A stretch of 64,000 bases of DNA from Ructibacterium sp965146665 (GTDB lineage Bacteria; Bacillota; Clostridia; Monoglobales; Monoglobaceae), in contig CBCTHE010000014.1 of NCBI GenBank assembly GCA_965146665.1, forward strand, positions 1-64,000, given 5' to 3'. This document shows, in pieces, positions 50,512 to 58,897 of the stretch. How positions within the stretch are numbered: position 1 is the first letter of the stretch; every line of letters starts with the position of its first letter. Below the pieces are notes generated by a model. The model was not told where the DNA came from. It was given only the letters and a program-made list of their open reading frames with translations, and made no database searches. Made by a program: the position numbers and the translations under genes.

Positions 50512-51724
50512 GACGGGCGTGGACGCGGTCGAGATCCGGCGTTTTTCGGAGATGGAGAATCTGGAGGCCTTTGTCAAACGGGTCTTTACCAGACAGGAGA
50601 GCGCTTACTTTGCCCAGAAGCGGAACCCATATGAGAGCATTGCCGGGCACTATGCGGCCAAGGAGGCCTTTTCCAAGTATATGGGGACCGGGATGCGCGG
50701 CTTTGGCTGGAAGGACATTGAGATTGTACATGACAGTCTGGGAAAGCCCTGTATCCGGTTTATGGGACATCCGGCACCGGTGGACCTGAGTATTACCCAT
50801 TCCAAAACCACCGCTGTTGCAGTGGTCTGCGGCGAGGAAAGCGCTATGGCCGGAGAGCGCGCACAGCAGATCAAGGCCTATCAGGCGCTGCTCCCCAGGC
50901 GCCGGGACGATATGCACAAGGGGGACTGCGGCCGGGTTTTTATTCTGGCCGGTTCACGGGGGATGACCGGCGCGGCCGCCCTTTGCGCCGAGGCGGCGCT
51001 GCGGTGCGGAAGCGGTCTTGTGACCGTGGGAACGCCGGCGTCGGAACAGCCTGTTCTGGCGGTTAAGCTCACCGAGGCAATGACTCTGCCGCTCCCTGAG
51101 AAAAACGGAATGCTGACGCCCGCAGCCCTCCGTCAGGCGGTGGAGCAGACCGGCCTGAGCGATGCCTGTGTTGTTGGCCCGGGCCTGGGCAGGGCCCCGC
51201 TGCTCTGGCAGATTGCAGAGGGACTTCTGGAAACGGGAAAGTCTGTCCTGCTGGACGCGGATGGTCTAAATGCCCTGGCCGGGCATATAGATATACTACA
51301 GCGCGGTCAAGGCGAGGTAGTGCTTACCCCGCATCCCGGAGAGATGTCCCGTCTCTGCGGACTGACTGTGCCGGAGATCGAATCGGCGCGGGAGCAGGTG
51401 GCGGCCGAATTTGCCAGACGCTGGGGTGTGACCCTGCTGCTCAAGGGAAAGGATACGGTGATCGCTTCGCCGAGAGGGGAGACCCATATCAACCCCACGG
51501 GCAACAGCGGCATGGCCACCGGCGGCATGGGCGATGTGCTGTCCGGGGTGATTGGCTCGTTCCTGGGGCAGGGCCTTCGCGGATACGAGGCCGCGGTGCT
51601 GGGCGCCTTTCTTCACGGACTGGCCGGGGACCTGGCGGCAAAACGGCTGGGCGAATTCGGCATGATAGCCGGTGATGTGGTAAAACAGCTTCCCCACGCT
51701 GTTCGGAAACTCCAGAATCCTTAA
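50504..51724 (+). CDS. Fusion of holo-ACP synthase (AcpS) and ADP/ATP-dependent NAD(P)HX dehydratase (NnrD)
   Basis: The 406-aa protein joins two enzymes. Residues about 1-118 are AcpS, which loads the phosphopantetheine arm on acyl carrier protein: GVDAVEI with its metal-binding Asp, YAAKEAFSKYMGTG with the second acidic ligand, and LSITHSKT. Residues about 120-406 are an NnrD domain that repairs hydrated NADH: GRVFILAGSRGMTGAA, GPGLG, LTPHPGEMSRL and GNSGMATGGMGDVLSG. The NnrE epimerase domain usually found with it is missing. acpS and nnrD are often neighbours in clostridia, so a fusion is easy to understand. No frameshift sign is seen in the linker. Confidence 0.9.
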   Translation: MIKTGVDAVEIRRFSEMENLEAFVKRVFTRQESAYFAQKRNPYESIAGHYAAKEAFSKYMGTGMRGFGWKDIEIVHDSLGKPCIRFMGHPAPVDLSITHSKTTAVAVVCGEESAMAGERAQQIKAYQALLPRRRDDMHKGDCGRVFILAGSRGMTGAAALCAEAALRCGSGLVTVGTPASEQPVLAVKLTEAMTLPLPEKNGMLTPAALRQAVEQTGLSDACVVGPGLGRAPLLWQIAEGLLETGKSVLLDADGLNALAGHIDILQRGQGEVVLTPHPGEMSRLCGLTVPEIESAREQVAAEFARRWGVTLLLKGKDTVIASPRGETHINPTGNSGMATGGMGDVLSGVIGSFLGQGLRGYEAAVLGAFLHGLAGDLAAKRLGEFGMIAGDVVKQLPHAVRKLQNP

Positions 51725-51739
51725 ATTTGGAGGGGTATT

Positions 51740-52345
51740 GTGAAAAAAAGTATTTCGGTTGTATGTGCCGTTATACTGATGATGACCTTCACCGCCTGCG
51801 GTAAGGGCGATGTGAAAACAGAGATCAACAAGCGATATCAGAATCTGGAAAGCTATACCGCGTCGGTCCGGGTGACCGTAACCGGCAACAAGGGTGCGGA
51901 GACCTATCAGATCTCCCAGAGCTGGCGATCCCCGGAGCAGTACCGGGCCGAGGTGGTCAGCCCTGAGCGCCTGCGCGGGACGGTCAGTGTCATCAATGGC
52001 AAGGCCATGTGGTTCCGGAGTGCGGACGCCCCCGCCATGCAGATGGAGCGGGGAATGGCGGAAAGCCAGACAGACTATCTTTTTCTGCCGGATTTTCTGG
52101 CAGAATACTATGGACAGGAGCCCCTGCCGGAGCTGGAGGCTAATGAGGAGGGACTGGTGATGCTCAGCGCCGCCCGGCGCGGCAGCAGCCAGTACCGGTT
52201 TAATCAGACCCTCTGGATTGATGCGAAATCGAAGCTCCCCGCGAAGCTTGTGACCTGGGACGCGGACGGCAATGAAATTCTGCGTGTGGAGTATGAGGAC
52301 TTTGTGCCCAACGCAAAGCTTGAGGATACGGTATTCCTTCCATAG
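51740..52345 (+). CDS. GerS-like lipoprotein
   Basis: The GTG at 51740 follows GGAGGGG. The 201-aa product has a signal ending in a lipobox-like FTACGK, so it is probably lipidated. The rest (YQNLESYTASVRVTV, ISQSWRSPEQYRAEV, LWIDAKSKLPAKLVTWD) has the strand pattern of the LolA-like fold found in GerS, a lipoprotein needed for cortex breakdown in spore germination of Clostridioides difficile. In that species gerS lies directly before alr2; the same order is seen here, which supports the call. Direct sporulation genes are otherwise absent from the window. Confidence 0.75.
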   Translation: MKKSISVVCAVILMMTFTACGKGDVKTEINKRYQNLESYTASVRVTVTGNKGAETYQISQSWRSPEQYRAEVVSPERLRGTVSVINGKAMWFRSADAPAMQMERGMAESQTDYLFLPDFLAEYYGQEPLPELEANEEGLVMLSAARRGSSQYRFNQTLWIDAKSKLPAKLVTWDADGNEILRVEYEDFVPNAKLEDTVFLP

Positions 52346-52387
52346 GCGATGGGCGAATATGGGGCGAGACCCCTTATGACGAAATTG

Positions 52388-52466
52388 AGATGTCCCCGCC
52401 CTTGCGGGCGGCGGACGACAGGCCTGGGCATTGGGGAGCGAGACAAAAATTTTGTTACTCGCTCCC
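52388..52466 (+). other. Two hairpins upstream of alr
   Basis: The 160-bp gap holds a diverged copy of the 34170 repeat with a CCGCCC TTGC GGGCGG stem (52388-52421) and a second hairpin, GGGAGCGAG (52434-52442) with CTCGCTCCC (52458-52466), around a palindromic ACAAAAATTTTGT core. Neither has a T run, so attenuation is only a possibility. Confidence 0.5.
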
Positions 52467-52505
52467 ATGCCCGCAGTCCTGCGTGAAAAGGAGCAAACAA
52501 GCAGT

Positions 52506-53705
52506 ATGAAAGCAGAAAAGCGAGCCTGGGCCGAGATCAGCCTGGATGCAATCGAGAATAACATTCGCCGGATACGGGAATATGTCCGGCCGGAGACAAA
52601 AATCCTGGGTGTGGTCAAGGCGGACGCCTATGGCCATGGCTATCTGGAAGTGGCAAAGACCCTGCTCAGCGGCGGCGCGGACAGCCTTGCGGTGGCCTGT
52701 ATTGACGAGGCGGTCCAGCTTCGGCGGTGCGGCATTGGCTGTCCCATTCTGATCCTGGGGCACACGGCCAACGAATACGCCGGCCAGCTGGTGGATGAGG
52801 ACATCATGCCAAGCTGTTTCAGCTATGAGCTGGCAAGCTGTATCTCCCGGGCCGCCGCCAAGCGGAATAAGCGGGCCAGGATTCATGTGAAGATCGACAC
52901 GGGCATGGGCCGGGTGGGTTTCCGCTATACTGAGGATGAGGCCATCAATCAGGAGACGGTCAACACCATTCTGAAGATGGCGGTGCTCCCGAACCTGGAT
53001 ATTGACGGGATATTTACCCACTTTGCCGTTGCGGACGAGGGGGACGACGCGTATACGGAACTTCAGTTCCGGCGGTTCCGGGCGATCTGCGGCCGCCTCA
53101 GGGAGAACGGGCTGGATGTGCCGGTGAAGCACTGCTGCAACAGCGCGGCGCTGATTCGGTTCCCGGAGATGCACATGGACATGGTCCGGCCGGGCATTAT
53201 TCTCTATGGATTAAAGCCTTCGCCCTATGTGGACTGCGGCCGCCTGCACCTTCAGCCGGCCATGCAGTTCAAGGCGCGTATTACCAACCTGAAGGAGGTG
53301 GAGGCCGGGGTCAGCGTGAGCTACGGCCGGAAGTTCCAGACCTCCGGCCCGGCCAAAATCGCGACGGTGCCTGTGGGCTACGCGGACGGGTATTCCCGGA
53401 TCCTGTCCCAAAAGGCACAGATGATCGCGGGAGGAAAATTGTGTAATCTTGTCGGAAATATTTGTATGGATCAATGTATGATTGACGTAACTGGTGTCAA
53501 TAATATAGCTATCGGCGACGATGTCATTTTGTTCGGCAAGAGCGATGATATAGAATTACCGGTAGAGAGCCTTGCCGAGAAAATGGGGACGATCAATTAT
53601 GAAATCCTTTGCGTCATCGGCAAGCGGATTCCGCGGGTCTATTTCCGCGGCGGCAAGGTGGAGGAGGTACACAATTACCTGCTTGACCCGCCGGTTTCCG
53701 GCTGA
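52506..53705 (+). CDS. alr: Alanine racemase
   Basis: Alr makes D-alanine for peptidoglycan (and can modulate germination in spores). The 399-aa protein has VVKADAYGHG with the PLP lysine at residue 38, CCNSAALIRFPEMHMDMVRPGI, and the C-terminal beta domain containing the SVSYGRKF catalytic tyrosine region. The ATG at 52506 has AAAAGGAG upstream; the longer frame from 52431 lies inside the hairpin. It follows the GerS-like gene and precedes mazF, the usual clostridial and bacillar order. Confidence 0.95.
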   Translation: MKAEKRAWAEISLDAIENNIRRIREYVRPETKILGVVKADAYGHGYLEVAKTLLSGGADSLAVACIDEAVQLRRCGIGCPILILGHTANEYAGQLVDEDIMPSCFSYELASCISRAAAKRNKRARIHVKIDTGMGRVGFRYTEDEAINQETVNTILKMAVLPNLDIDGIFTHFAVADEGDDAYTELQFRRFRAICGRLRENGLDVPVKHCCNSAALIRFPEMHMDMVRPGIILYGLKPSPYVDCGRLHLQPAMQFKARITNLKEVEAGVSVSYGRKFQTSGPAKIATVPVGYADGYSRILSQKAQMIAGGKLCNLVGNICMDQCMIDVTGVNNIAIGDDVILFGKSDDIELPVESLAEKMGTINYEILCVIGKRIPRVYFRGGKVEEVHNYLLDPPVSG

Positions 53706-54023
53706 TTCATACGAATAAAGTACATAAACTTACAATCGTTCGCCGCAGGGTAGTCCAAAGATTATGTACCAAAATCAGTCAAGCCGCATAGAATGCTAGT
53801 GAGGAAAAGGATGCTTTAACAAAAGACCCTGGAACAGTCCGTGGGACCGAGGCGGCGGCCGAGGTTTTTCAGGAGCGGGGAGGAGCCGCACAGAGCGCGG
53901 GGAATGGAGCGGTTGGCCGGCCCGGGTGCAAAGAGCTGTGCTCCGATGGTTTCGGGTGTTAAAGCCGGGTGTGGAAGCGACGCCCGTTCACATCTGAATC
54001 TGAACTTGCGGAGCGTGAATGTT
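53706..54023 (+). other. 318-bp gap between alr and mazF with no antitoxin gene
   Basis: All three plus frames are closed by early stops or translate to Arg/Gly-rich shadow sequence, and no ribbon-helix-helix or AbrB-like antitoxin is seen. GTACATAA (53720-53727) and TTATGTAC (53762-53769) are complementary, and the GC-rich second half can fold strongly. It may be a long leader or an unrecognised RNA. Confidence 0.5.
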
Positions 54024-54368
54024 TTGGTAGTAAAAAGAGGAGATATTTATTATGCGGATTTAAGCCCCGTTGTGGGCTCGGAACAGGGCGGCGTCCGGCC
54101 CGTTCTGATTATTCAGAACGACATCGGCAACCGCTACAGTCCTACGGTGATCGCCACGGCGATCACATCACAGATCAACAAGGCAAAAATGCCGACCCAC
54201 ATTGAAATTGACGCCGGAGGCTTTGGCCTTTCGCGGGATTCCGTGGTGCTGGCAGAGCAGATCAGAACAATCGATAAACGCCGTCTGAAGGAGAAGATCG
54301 GACACCTGGATGAAAATTTAATGGACAAGGTCAACGAGGCTTTGGAAATTTCCTTTGGCCTGACCTGA
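54024..54368 (+). CDS. mazF: MazF/EndoA type mRNA interferase
   Basis: A 114-aa endoribonuclease toxin. The start is taken as the TTG at 54024, 10 bp after GCGGAG, because the product then begins VVKRGDIYYADLSPVVGSEQGG as in clostridial and Bacillus EndoA; a GTG at 54015 is possible. RPVLIIQND and VLAEQIRTIDKRRL are the other family motifs. In Firmicutes this gene normally follows alr and an antitoxin gene; alr is here but the antitoxin is not visible, so control of the toxin is unclear. Confidence 0.9.
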   Translation: MVVKRGDIYYADLSPVVGSEQGGVRPVLIIQNDIGNRYSPTVIATAITSQINKAKMPTHIEIDAGGFGLSRDSVVLAEQIRTIDKRRLKEKIGHLDENLMDKVNEALEISFGLT

Positions 54369-54445
54369 GGCCGTTCCCGTTTGCGGACCGGCATATTCTG
54401 AAACGTGATAAAACCCAGCGCTGCAGAGCGGAAAGGATGAGAAGC

Positions 54446-54925
54446 ATGAAGAATAAAAGCGGATTCGCAAAGATGGGGATTGCCCTCGGTGTTTGTCTGG
54501 CGGTCATCGGCGGTACGGCGGTTTTTTCCGAGCCGGGCGGCACAGACGATCCGGTTGTCACCAAAAGCTATATAGTGGACAAGGTTATTCCGGATATCAA
54601 GGCGTATATTGACGAACGGTTCGGCATTGCCGCATCAGAGGGCGTGGTCACGGCCCGGCCGGACAGCTTCACTGTGGTCAATGTCTCCGCCGGAAAGCAG
54701 GTTATCTGCGAAGCGGGGACGGAGCTGATTCTGCGAATGGGCAAGGGGACCATCATTGCCACCGCCAAGGGCGGCCTTGCGGACACCACCATCGGCTATG
54801 ATCTGCCGAACGGCTATGAAATGCCGTCCAATCACCAGCTTATTGTTCCGGTGGCAGACGGCCGGGGCTTTCAGGCGGAGACAGATGTGATCGTCATGGT
54901 CAAGGGTGGCTATACCGTAAAATAG
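54446..54925 (+). CDS. Secreted or membrane-anchored unknown protein
   Basis: A 159-aa protein I cannot name. The ATG at 54446 has GGAAAGGA 9 bp upstream. Residues about 8-28 are hydrophobic and act as signal or anchor; then comes EPGGTDDPVVTKSYIVDKV, a stretch seen in secreted clostridial proteins of unknown role, and a beta-rich C-terminal domain (SAGKQVICEAGTELILRMG, GRGFQAETDVIVMVKGGY). It lies 77 bp after mazF without a terminator between them. Extracytoplasmic location is the only inference I would make. Confidence 0.6.
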   Translation: MKNKSGFAKMGIALGVCLAVIGGTAVFSEPGGTDDPVVTKSYIVDKVIPDIKAYIDERFGIAASEGVVTARPDSFTVVNVSAGKQVICEAGTELILRMGKGTIIATAKGGLADTTIGYDLPNGYEMPSNHQLIVPVADGRGFQAETDVIVMVKGGYTVK

Positions 54926-54974
54926 CGTCTGGTCTGGGAATGCGTTGTATTTCGGGCCGGTGCGGAAAAAATGC

Positions 54975-55003
54975 TTGCTTTTTTCCGTGCGTTGGCGTAT
55001 AAT
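54975..55003 (+). promoter_or_regulatory. Promoter of the thi operon
   Basis: TTGCTT at 54975-54980 and TATAAT at 54998-55003, 17 bp apart, about 20 bp before the riboswitch. Confidence 0.8.
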
Positions 55004-55025
55004 ATAGGGCAAGCAGAAAAGAAAA

Positions 55026-55107
55026 ATGCTGGGGGGACCATTTGGTTGAGAAGGCGGGAGCCTGACCCTTTGAACCTGATTCGGCTGATACCGACGTAGG
55101 AAAGCAT
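55026..55107 (+). ncRNA. TPP riboswitch (THI element)
   Basis: ATGCT (55026-55030) and AGCAT (55103-55107) close the P1 stem. Between them lie GGTTGAGAAG, the conserved TGACCCTTTGAACCTGAT and GATACCGACGTAGGAAAGC of the thiamine-pyrophosphate aptamer. Binding of TPP lowers expression of the thi genes downstream. Confidence 0.95.
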
Positions 55108-55123
55108 CTCAATGGAATTTACA

Positions 55124-55162
55124 GGGCTTATCTTCGTCAATCTGCGGAGATAGGCCCTTTTT
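55124..55162 (+). terminator. Riboswitch-controlled terminator
   Basis: Arms 55124-55136 and 55145-55157 pair with two or three G-T pairs and are followed by TTTTT. It is the expression platform: termination when TPP is bound. Confidence 0.85.
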
Positions 55163-55261
55163 CCATCATGGAACCGGAAACACTCTGCGCGGCTGTTTGC
55201 GGGGAAGGACCCGGCCGCAGCGCGCCGTACTGCCCGGTGAGAAACAAGGAGGATACATAGG

Positions 55262-56557
55262 ATGTATACAACACAGATGGAGGCGGCCAGACAGGGGTTT
55301 GTGACCCCGGAGATGGAGATTGTGGCCGCCAAGGAAAACATGGATGTCAATGTGCTTTTGGACAGGGTTGCCCGGGGCGTGGTCTGCATTCCGGCCAACA
55401 AAAACCACAGCGCCCTGAGCCCGGAGGGAATTGGCGAGGGGCTGAAAACCAAGATCAACGTGAATCTGGGCATTTCCCGGGACTGCGCGGATGTGGAGCG
55501 GGAGCTGGACAAGGTCCGCACCGCTTTGAAAATGAAGGCGGAGGCCATCATGGACCTGTCCAACTATGGCAAGACCCGGGAAATGCGGGGCAGAATCCTG
55601 GAGATTTCTACGGCCATGCTTGGCACGGTTCCGGTCTATGATGCCATCGGCTACTGTGAAAAAAAGCTCAAGGATATCACCAAGGATGACTTTATGCGGG
55701 TGGTCCGCCAGCACGCGGAGGACGGAGTGGACTTCATGACCATTCACGCGGGGATCAACCGTGCCACTGCGGAGAGGGTCAAGGCCAATCCCCGGCGGAT
55801 GAACCTTGTCTCCCGGGGCGGCGCCCTGCTCTTTGCCTGGATGGAGATGACGGGAAATGAGAATCCCTTTTATGAATACTACGACGAGGTTATGGACATC
55901 TTTGCGGAATATGACGTGACCATCAGTCTGGGCGACGCGTGCAGGCCCGGATGTATTGACGACGCCACGGACCCGGCCCAGGTGTCAGAGCTGATCGTGC
56001 TGGGCGAGCTCACCCGGCGCGCCTGGGAAAAGAATGTACAGGTGATGGTGGAGGGGCCGGGGCATATGGCCCTCAACGAGATCGCGGCCAATATGACCAT
56101 GCAGAAGCGGCTGTGCCACGGCGCGCCTTTTTATGTCCTGGGTCCGCTGGTCACCGACGTGGCACCGGGCTATGACCACATAACGAGCGCCATCGGCGGC
56201 GCTGTGGCCGCGGCCAGCGGGGCGGATTTCCTCTGCTATGTCACGCCGGCGGAGCATCTCTGTCTGCCGGATCTGGACGATATGCGGGAGGGCATCATCG
56301 CCTCAAAAATCGCGGCCCATGCGGCGGACATTGCCAAGGGCATTCCCGGCGCGAGGGATTGGGACAATGCCATGAGCGACGCCCGGAAGGAGCTGGACTG
56401 GGAAAAGATGTTCGAGCTTGCGCTGGACCCGGAAAAGCCCAGACGGTACCGGGACGGCTCCAAACCGCGGGAGGAGAATACCTGTACCATGTGCGGAGAG
56501 CAGTGCGCGGTCAGAAATATGAACCGGATTCTCGGCGGCGAGGAAGTCACAATTTAA
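55262..56557 (+). CDS. thiC: Phosphomethylpyrimidine synthase
   Basis: ThiC rearranges aminoimidazole ribotide into HMP-phosphate, the pyrimidine half of thiamine, by radical SAM chemistry. The 431-aa protein is the shorter form common in clostridia and archaea. The C-terminal CTMCGEQCAVRN carries the three cysteines of the 4Fe-4S cluster, and GVDFMTIHAG and MVEGPGHM are catalytic-barrel motifs. AAGGAGGAT precedes the start. It is the first gene behind the TPP riboswitch. Confidence 0.96.
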   Translation: MYTTQMEAARQGFVTPEMEIVAAKENMDVNVLLDRVARGVVCIPANKNHSALSPEGIGEGLKTKINVNLGISRDCADVERELDKVRTALKMKAEAIMDLSNYGKTREMRGRILEISTAMLGTVPVYDAIGYCEKKLKDITKDDFMRVVRQHAEDGVDFMTIHAGINRATAERVKANPRRMNLVSRGGALLFAWMEMTGNENPFYEYYDEVMDIFAEYDVTISLGDACRPGCIDDATDPAQVSELIVLGELTRRAWEKNVQVMVEGPGHMALNEIAANMTMQKRLCHGAPFYVLGPLVTDVAPGYDHITSAIGGAVAAASGADFLCYVTPAEHLCLPDLDDMREGIIASKIAAHAADIAKGIPGARDWDNAMSDARKELDWEKMFELALDPEKPRRYRDGSKPREENTCTMCGEQCAVRNMNRILGGEEVTI

Positions 56558-56603
56558 TGGAAAGAGGGTATGGCGCTCCGCGGTTCCTGCGGTTTGCCGT
56601 GCC

Positions 56604-56619
56604 CTCCTTTGCAAAGGAG
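56604..56619 (+). promoter_or_regulatory. Palindrome covering the thiD ribosome binding site
   Basis: CTCCTTTGCAAAGGAG is a perfect 16-bp palindrome whose right half is the AAAGGAG binding site of thiD. A CTCCTT-AAGGAG stem would hide it, which may lower or regulate thiD translation. Confidence 0.5.
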
Positions 56620-56627
56620 CGTATTGT

Positions 56628-57425
56628 ATGAAAAAACTTTTGACCATTGCGGGTTCGGACAGCATCGGCGGTGCCGGGATTCAGGCGGATATCAAAACCT
56701 TTTCCGCCCTGGGATGCTATGCCATGAGTGTGGTCACAGCGGTGACCGCCCAGAACACAGCGGCGGTGCTGGACGCCCAGGATATCCGGCCCGATATTAT
56801 CGAAAAACAGCTGGACGCGGTTTTTACGGATGTGCCCCCGGACGGGGTCAAGGTGGGCATGGTCTCCGTGCCGGAGACCATTGAGGTCATTGCCGCGGCG
56901 CTGGAGCGTTACCGGCCCGGCGTGACGGTGATTGACCCGGTTATGGTGTCAAAGAGCGGCTTTCACCTGCTCCGGCCCGAGGCAGTGGATTCCCTGCGCG
57001 TCCGTCTTCTGCCCCTGGCGGGCATGATCACCCCGAACATTCCGGAGGCGGAGCTTCTGTGCGGAATGGAGATCCGGTCCCATGAGGATATGGAAGAGGC
57101 GGCGCGGAAACTTCGCGGCATGGGCGCCGGGACGGTGCTGGTCAAAGGCGGGCATCTGGATGGAGATGCGGATGATTTGGTTTTCGACGGAACGGAAATG
57201 ACCTGGCTTCCGGGGAAGCGGATTCAGACCCAAAATACCCATGGCACCGGCTGTACCATATCCTCGGCCATTGCGGCGTATATGGCCCGGGGCGAGCGCC
57301 CGGCGGAGGCGGTCCGGCTGGCAAAGGCGTATGTCACGGGCGCCATTGCCAATGCCATTGAAATGGGAAGCGGCTGCGGACCGACCCACCATTTTTATCA
57401 GCTTTGGAACCAGGAACAGGAGTGA
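56628..57425 (+). CDS. thiD: Hydroxymethylpyrimidine/phosphomethylpyrimidine kinase
   Basis: ThiD adds the second phosphate to HMP-phosphate (and can phosphorylate HMP). The 265-aa ribokinase-fold protein opens LLTIAGSDSIGGAGIQAD, holds the substrate at GCYAMSVVTAVTAQNT, and ends with NTHGTGCTISSAIAAY, the ATP-site signature. It lies 70 bp after thiC; its AAAGGAG binding site sits in a short palindrome. thiM follows directly. Confidence 0.95.
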   Translation: MKKLLTIAGSDSIGGAGIQADIKTFSALGCYAMSVVTAVTAQNTAAVLDAQDIRPDIIEKQLDAVFTDVPPDGVKVGMVSVPETIEVIAAALERYRPGVTVIDPVMVSKSGFHLLRPEAVDSLRVRLLPLAGMITPNIPEAELLCGMEIRSHEDMEEAARKLRGMGAGTVLVKGGHLDGDADDLVFDGTEMTWLPGKRIQTQNTHGTGCTISSAIAAYMARGERPAEAVRLAKAYVTGAIANAIEMGSGCGPTHHFYQLWNQEQE

Positions 57426-57447
57426 TATGATGAAACAGGAGAGAAAT

Positions 57448-58281
57448 ATGGAAATGACAGGCCGGGCGGCGGACACGCTCCGGCGGCTTCGGGCGGAAAA
57501 GCCGCTGGTGGACTGCATCACCAACCGGGTTACCATCAACGACTGCGCAAACATTCTGCTGGCCGCGGGCGGATCTCCGATTATGGCGGAGGACGAGCGG
57601 GAGATTGAGGATATTGTGCGCATATCACAGGGGCTGGTCCTGAATCTGGGAATTCTGAGCCAGAAGGTGACCGCCTCCATGATAACGGCGGGGAAGGCGG
57701 CGAAAGCCCTTGGAATCCCCGTGGTTTTTGACCCGGTGGGCGCGGGGGCCTCCGGGCTCCGGGACCGCCTGGCCCGGATGATCCTGCGGGAGGTACAGCC
57801 GGATGTGATCCGGGGTAATTTTTCGGAAATAAAATCCCTTTCCGGCACGGCGGTCCAAAGCCGCGGCGTGGATGCCTCTGCGGCGGACGCCGTCACAGAG
57901 GAAAATCTGGACGCCTGCGGGGAGCTGGTTCGAGGGCTGGCAGAGCAATGCGGGTGCGTGGTCTGTGCCACCGGGGCCATAGATGCGGTCTCTGACGGCA
58001 CAGAGGTGTTCTATGTGAAAAACGGCGACCCCATGCTCTGCGATGTCACCGGAACCGGGTGTATGTGCTCGGCGCTGACCGGTGCGGCCTGTGCTGCCGG
58101 CGGCGCGCTGGCGGGCGCGCTGGCGGCTGTGGTCCTGCTGGGGCTGGCCGGTGAATACGCGGCGGAGGAATGCCGGCGCGCTGGCGCAGGTATCGGCACC
58201 TTCCGGGTGAAGCTCATGGACGCGGTCTATGCCATCCGTGAAAGAGACATTTTGGAGAGAGGAGCGGTATATGATGCATAA
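57448..58281 (+). CDS. thiM: Hydroxyethylthiazole kinase
   Basis: ThiM phosphorylates the thiazole alcohol, salvaging the second half of thiamine. The 277-aa product has CITNRVTINDCANILLAAGGSPIM and the C-terminal DVTGTGCMCSALTGA typical of the family. The ATG at 57448 has GGAG 6 bp upstream; an ATG at 57427 with AGGAG is an equally possible start, adding seven residues. It overlaps thiE by 11 bp. With no thiG, thiF or thiS in the operon, thiazole is likely taken up rather than made here. Confidence 0.93.
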   Translation: MEMTGRAADTLRRLRAEKPLVDCITNRVTINDCANILLAAGGSPIMAEDEREIEDIVRISQGLVLNLGILSQKVTASMITAGKAAKALGIPVVFDPVGAGASGLRDRLARMILREVQPDVIRGNFSEIKSLSGTAVQSRGVDASAADAVTEENLDACGELVRGLAEQCGCVVCATGAIDAVSDGTEVFYVKNGDPMLCDVTGTGCMCSALTGAACAAGGALAGALAAVVLLGLAGEYAAEECRRAGAGIGTFRVKLMDAVYAIRERDILERGAVYDA

Positions 58282-58897
58282 TCCCTATGCGCTTTATTTG
58301 GTGACAGACACGGACCTCTGCCCCAGGGGAAAACTTCCGGACGTGGTGGAGGCGGCGATTCAGGGCGGCGTCACCCTGGTCCAGCTCCGGGAAAAGGCGA
58401 TCAGCTCCCGCGGGTTTTATGAGGAGGCGCTGGCGTTGAAACAGCTTACGGACCGGTATGGGGTTCCGCTGATTATCAATGACCGTCTGGACATCATGCT
58501 GGCTGTGGACGCGGCGGGACTGCATATTGGCCAGAGCGATATTCCGGCGGAAGCGGCCCGCCGGATCATGGGGCCGGATAAGCTGCTGGGCCTGTCCGCG
58601 GGTACCGTACAGCAGGCCCGGACCGCCAAGGCGGACGGTGCCGACTACATTGGTGTGGGGGCCGTGTTCCCCACAGCAACCAAAAAGGATGCCGTATGGA
58701 TCGGCAGGGAGACCCTCCGGGAGATCAAAGCCGCGGCTGAACTGCCGGTGGTGGGGATCGGCGGAATCCATGCCGGCAACATCAGCCAGATCTACGGTTC
58801 CGGCATTGACGGGGTGGCGGTAGTCTCGGCGGTGATGGGAAGCGGAAACCCCAAGGCGGCGGCAGAGGAACTGAAGGAAATGGTGAAACAGCTATGA
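58271..58897 (+). CDS. thiE: Thiamine-phosphate synthase
   Basis: ThiE couples HMP-pyrophosphate and thiazole phosphate to give thiamine phosphate. The 208-aa TIM-barrel protein has ALYLVTDTDLC, GGVTLVQLREK, IINDRLDIMLAVDAAGLHIGQ, and GVGAVFPTATK, all family signatures. The ATG at 58271 is placed by GAGAGGAG upstream. It overlaps thiM by 11 bp and the HAD gene by 4 bp (ATGA), so translation is coupled. Confidence 0.95.
   Translation: MMHNPYALYLVTDTDLCPRGKLPDVVEAAIQGGVTLVQLREKAISSRGFYEEALALKQLTDRYGVPLIINDRLDIMLAVDAAGLHIGQSDIPAEAARRIMGPDKLLGLSAGTVQQARTAKADGADYIGVGAVFPTATKKDAVWIGRETLREIKAAAELPVVGIGGIHAGNISQIYGSGIDGVAVVSAVMGSGNPKAAAEELKEMVKQL

Noticed and set aside
53706..54023. T-box or RNase P RNA before mazF
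   Set aside because: A GTGGGACCGAGG string faintly resembles a T-box core, but specifier and antiterminator parts are missing; no RNase P core was found.
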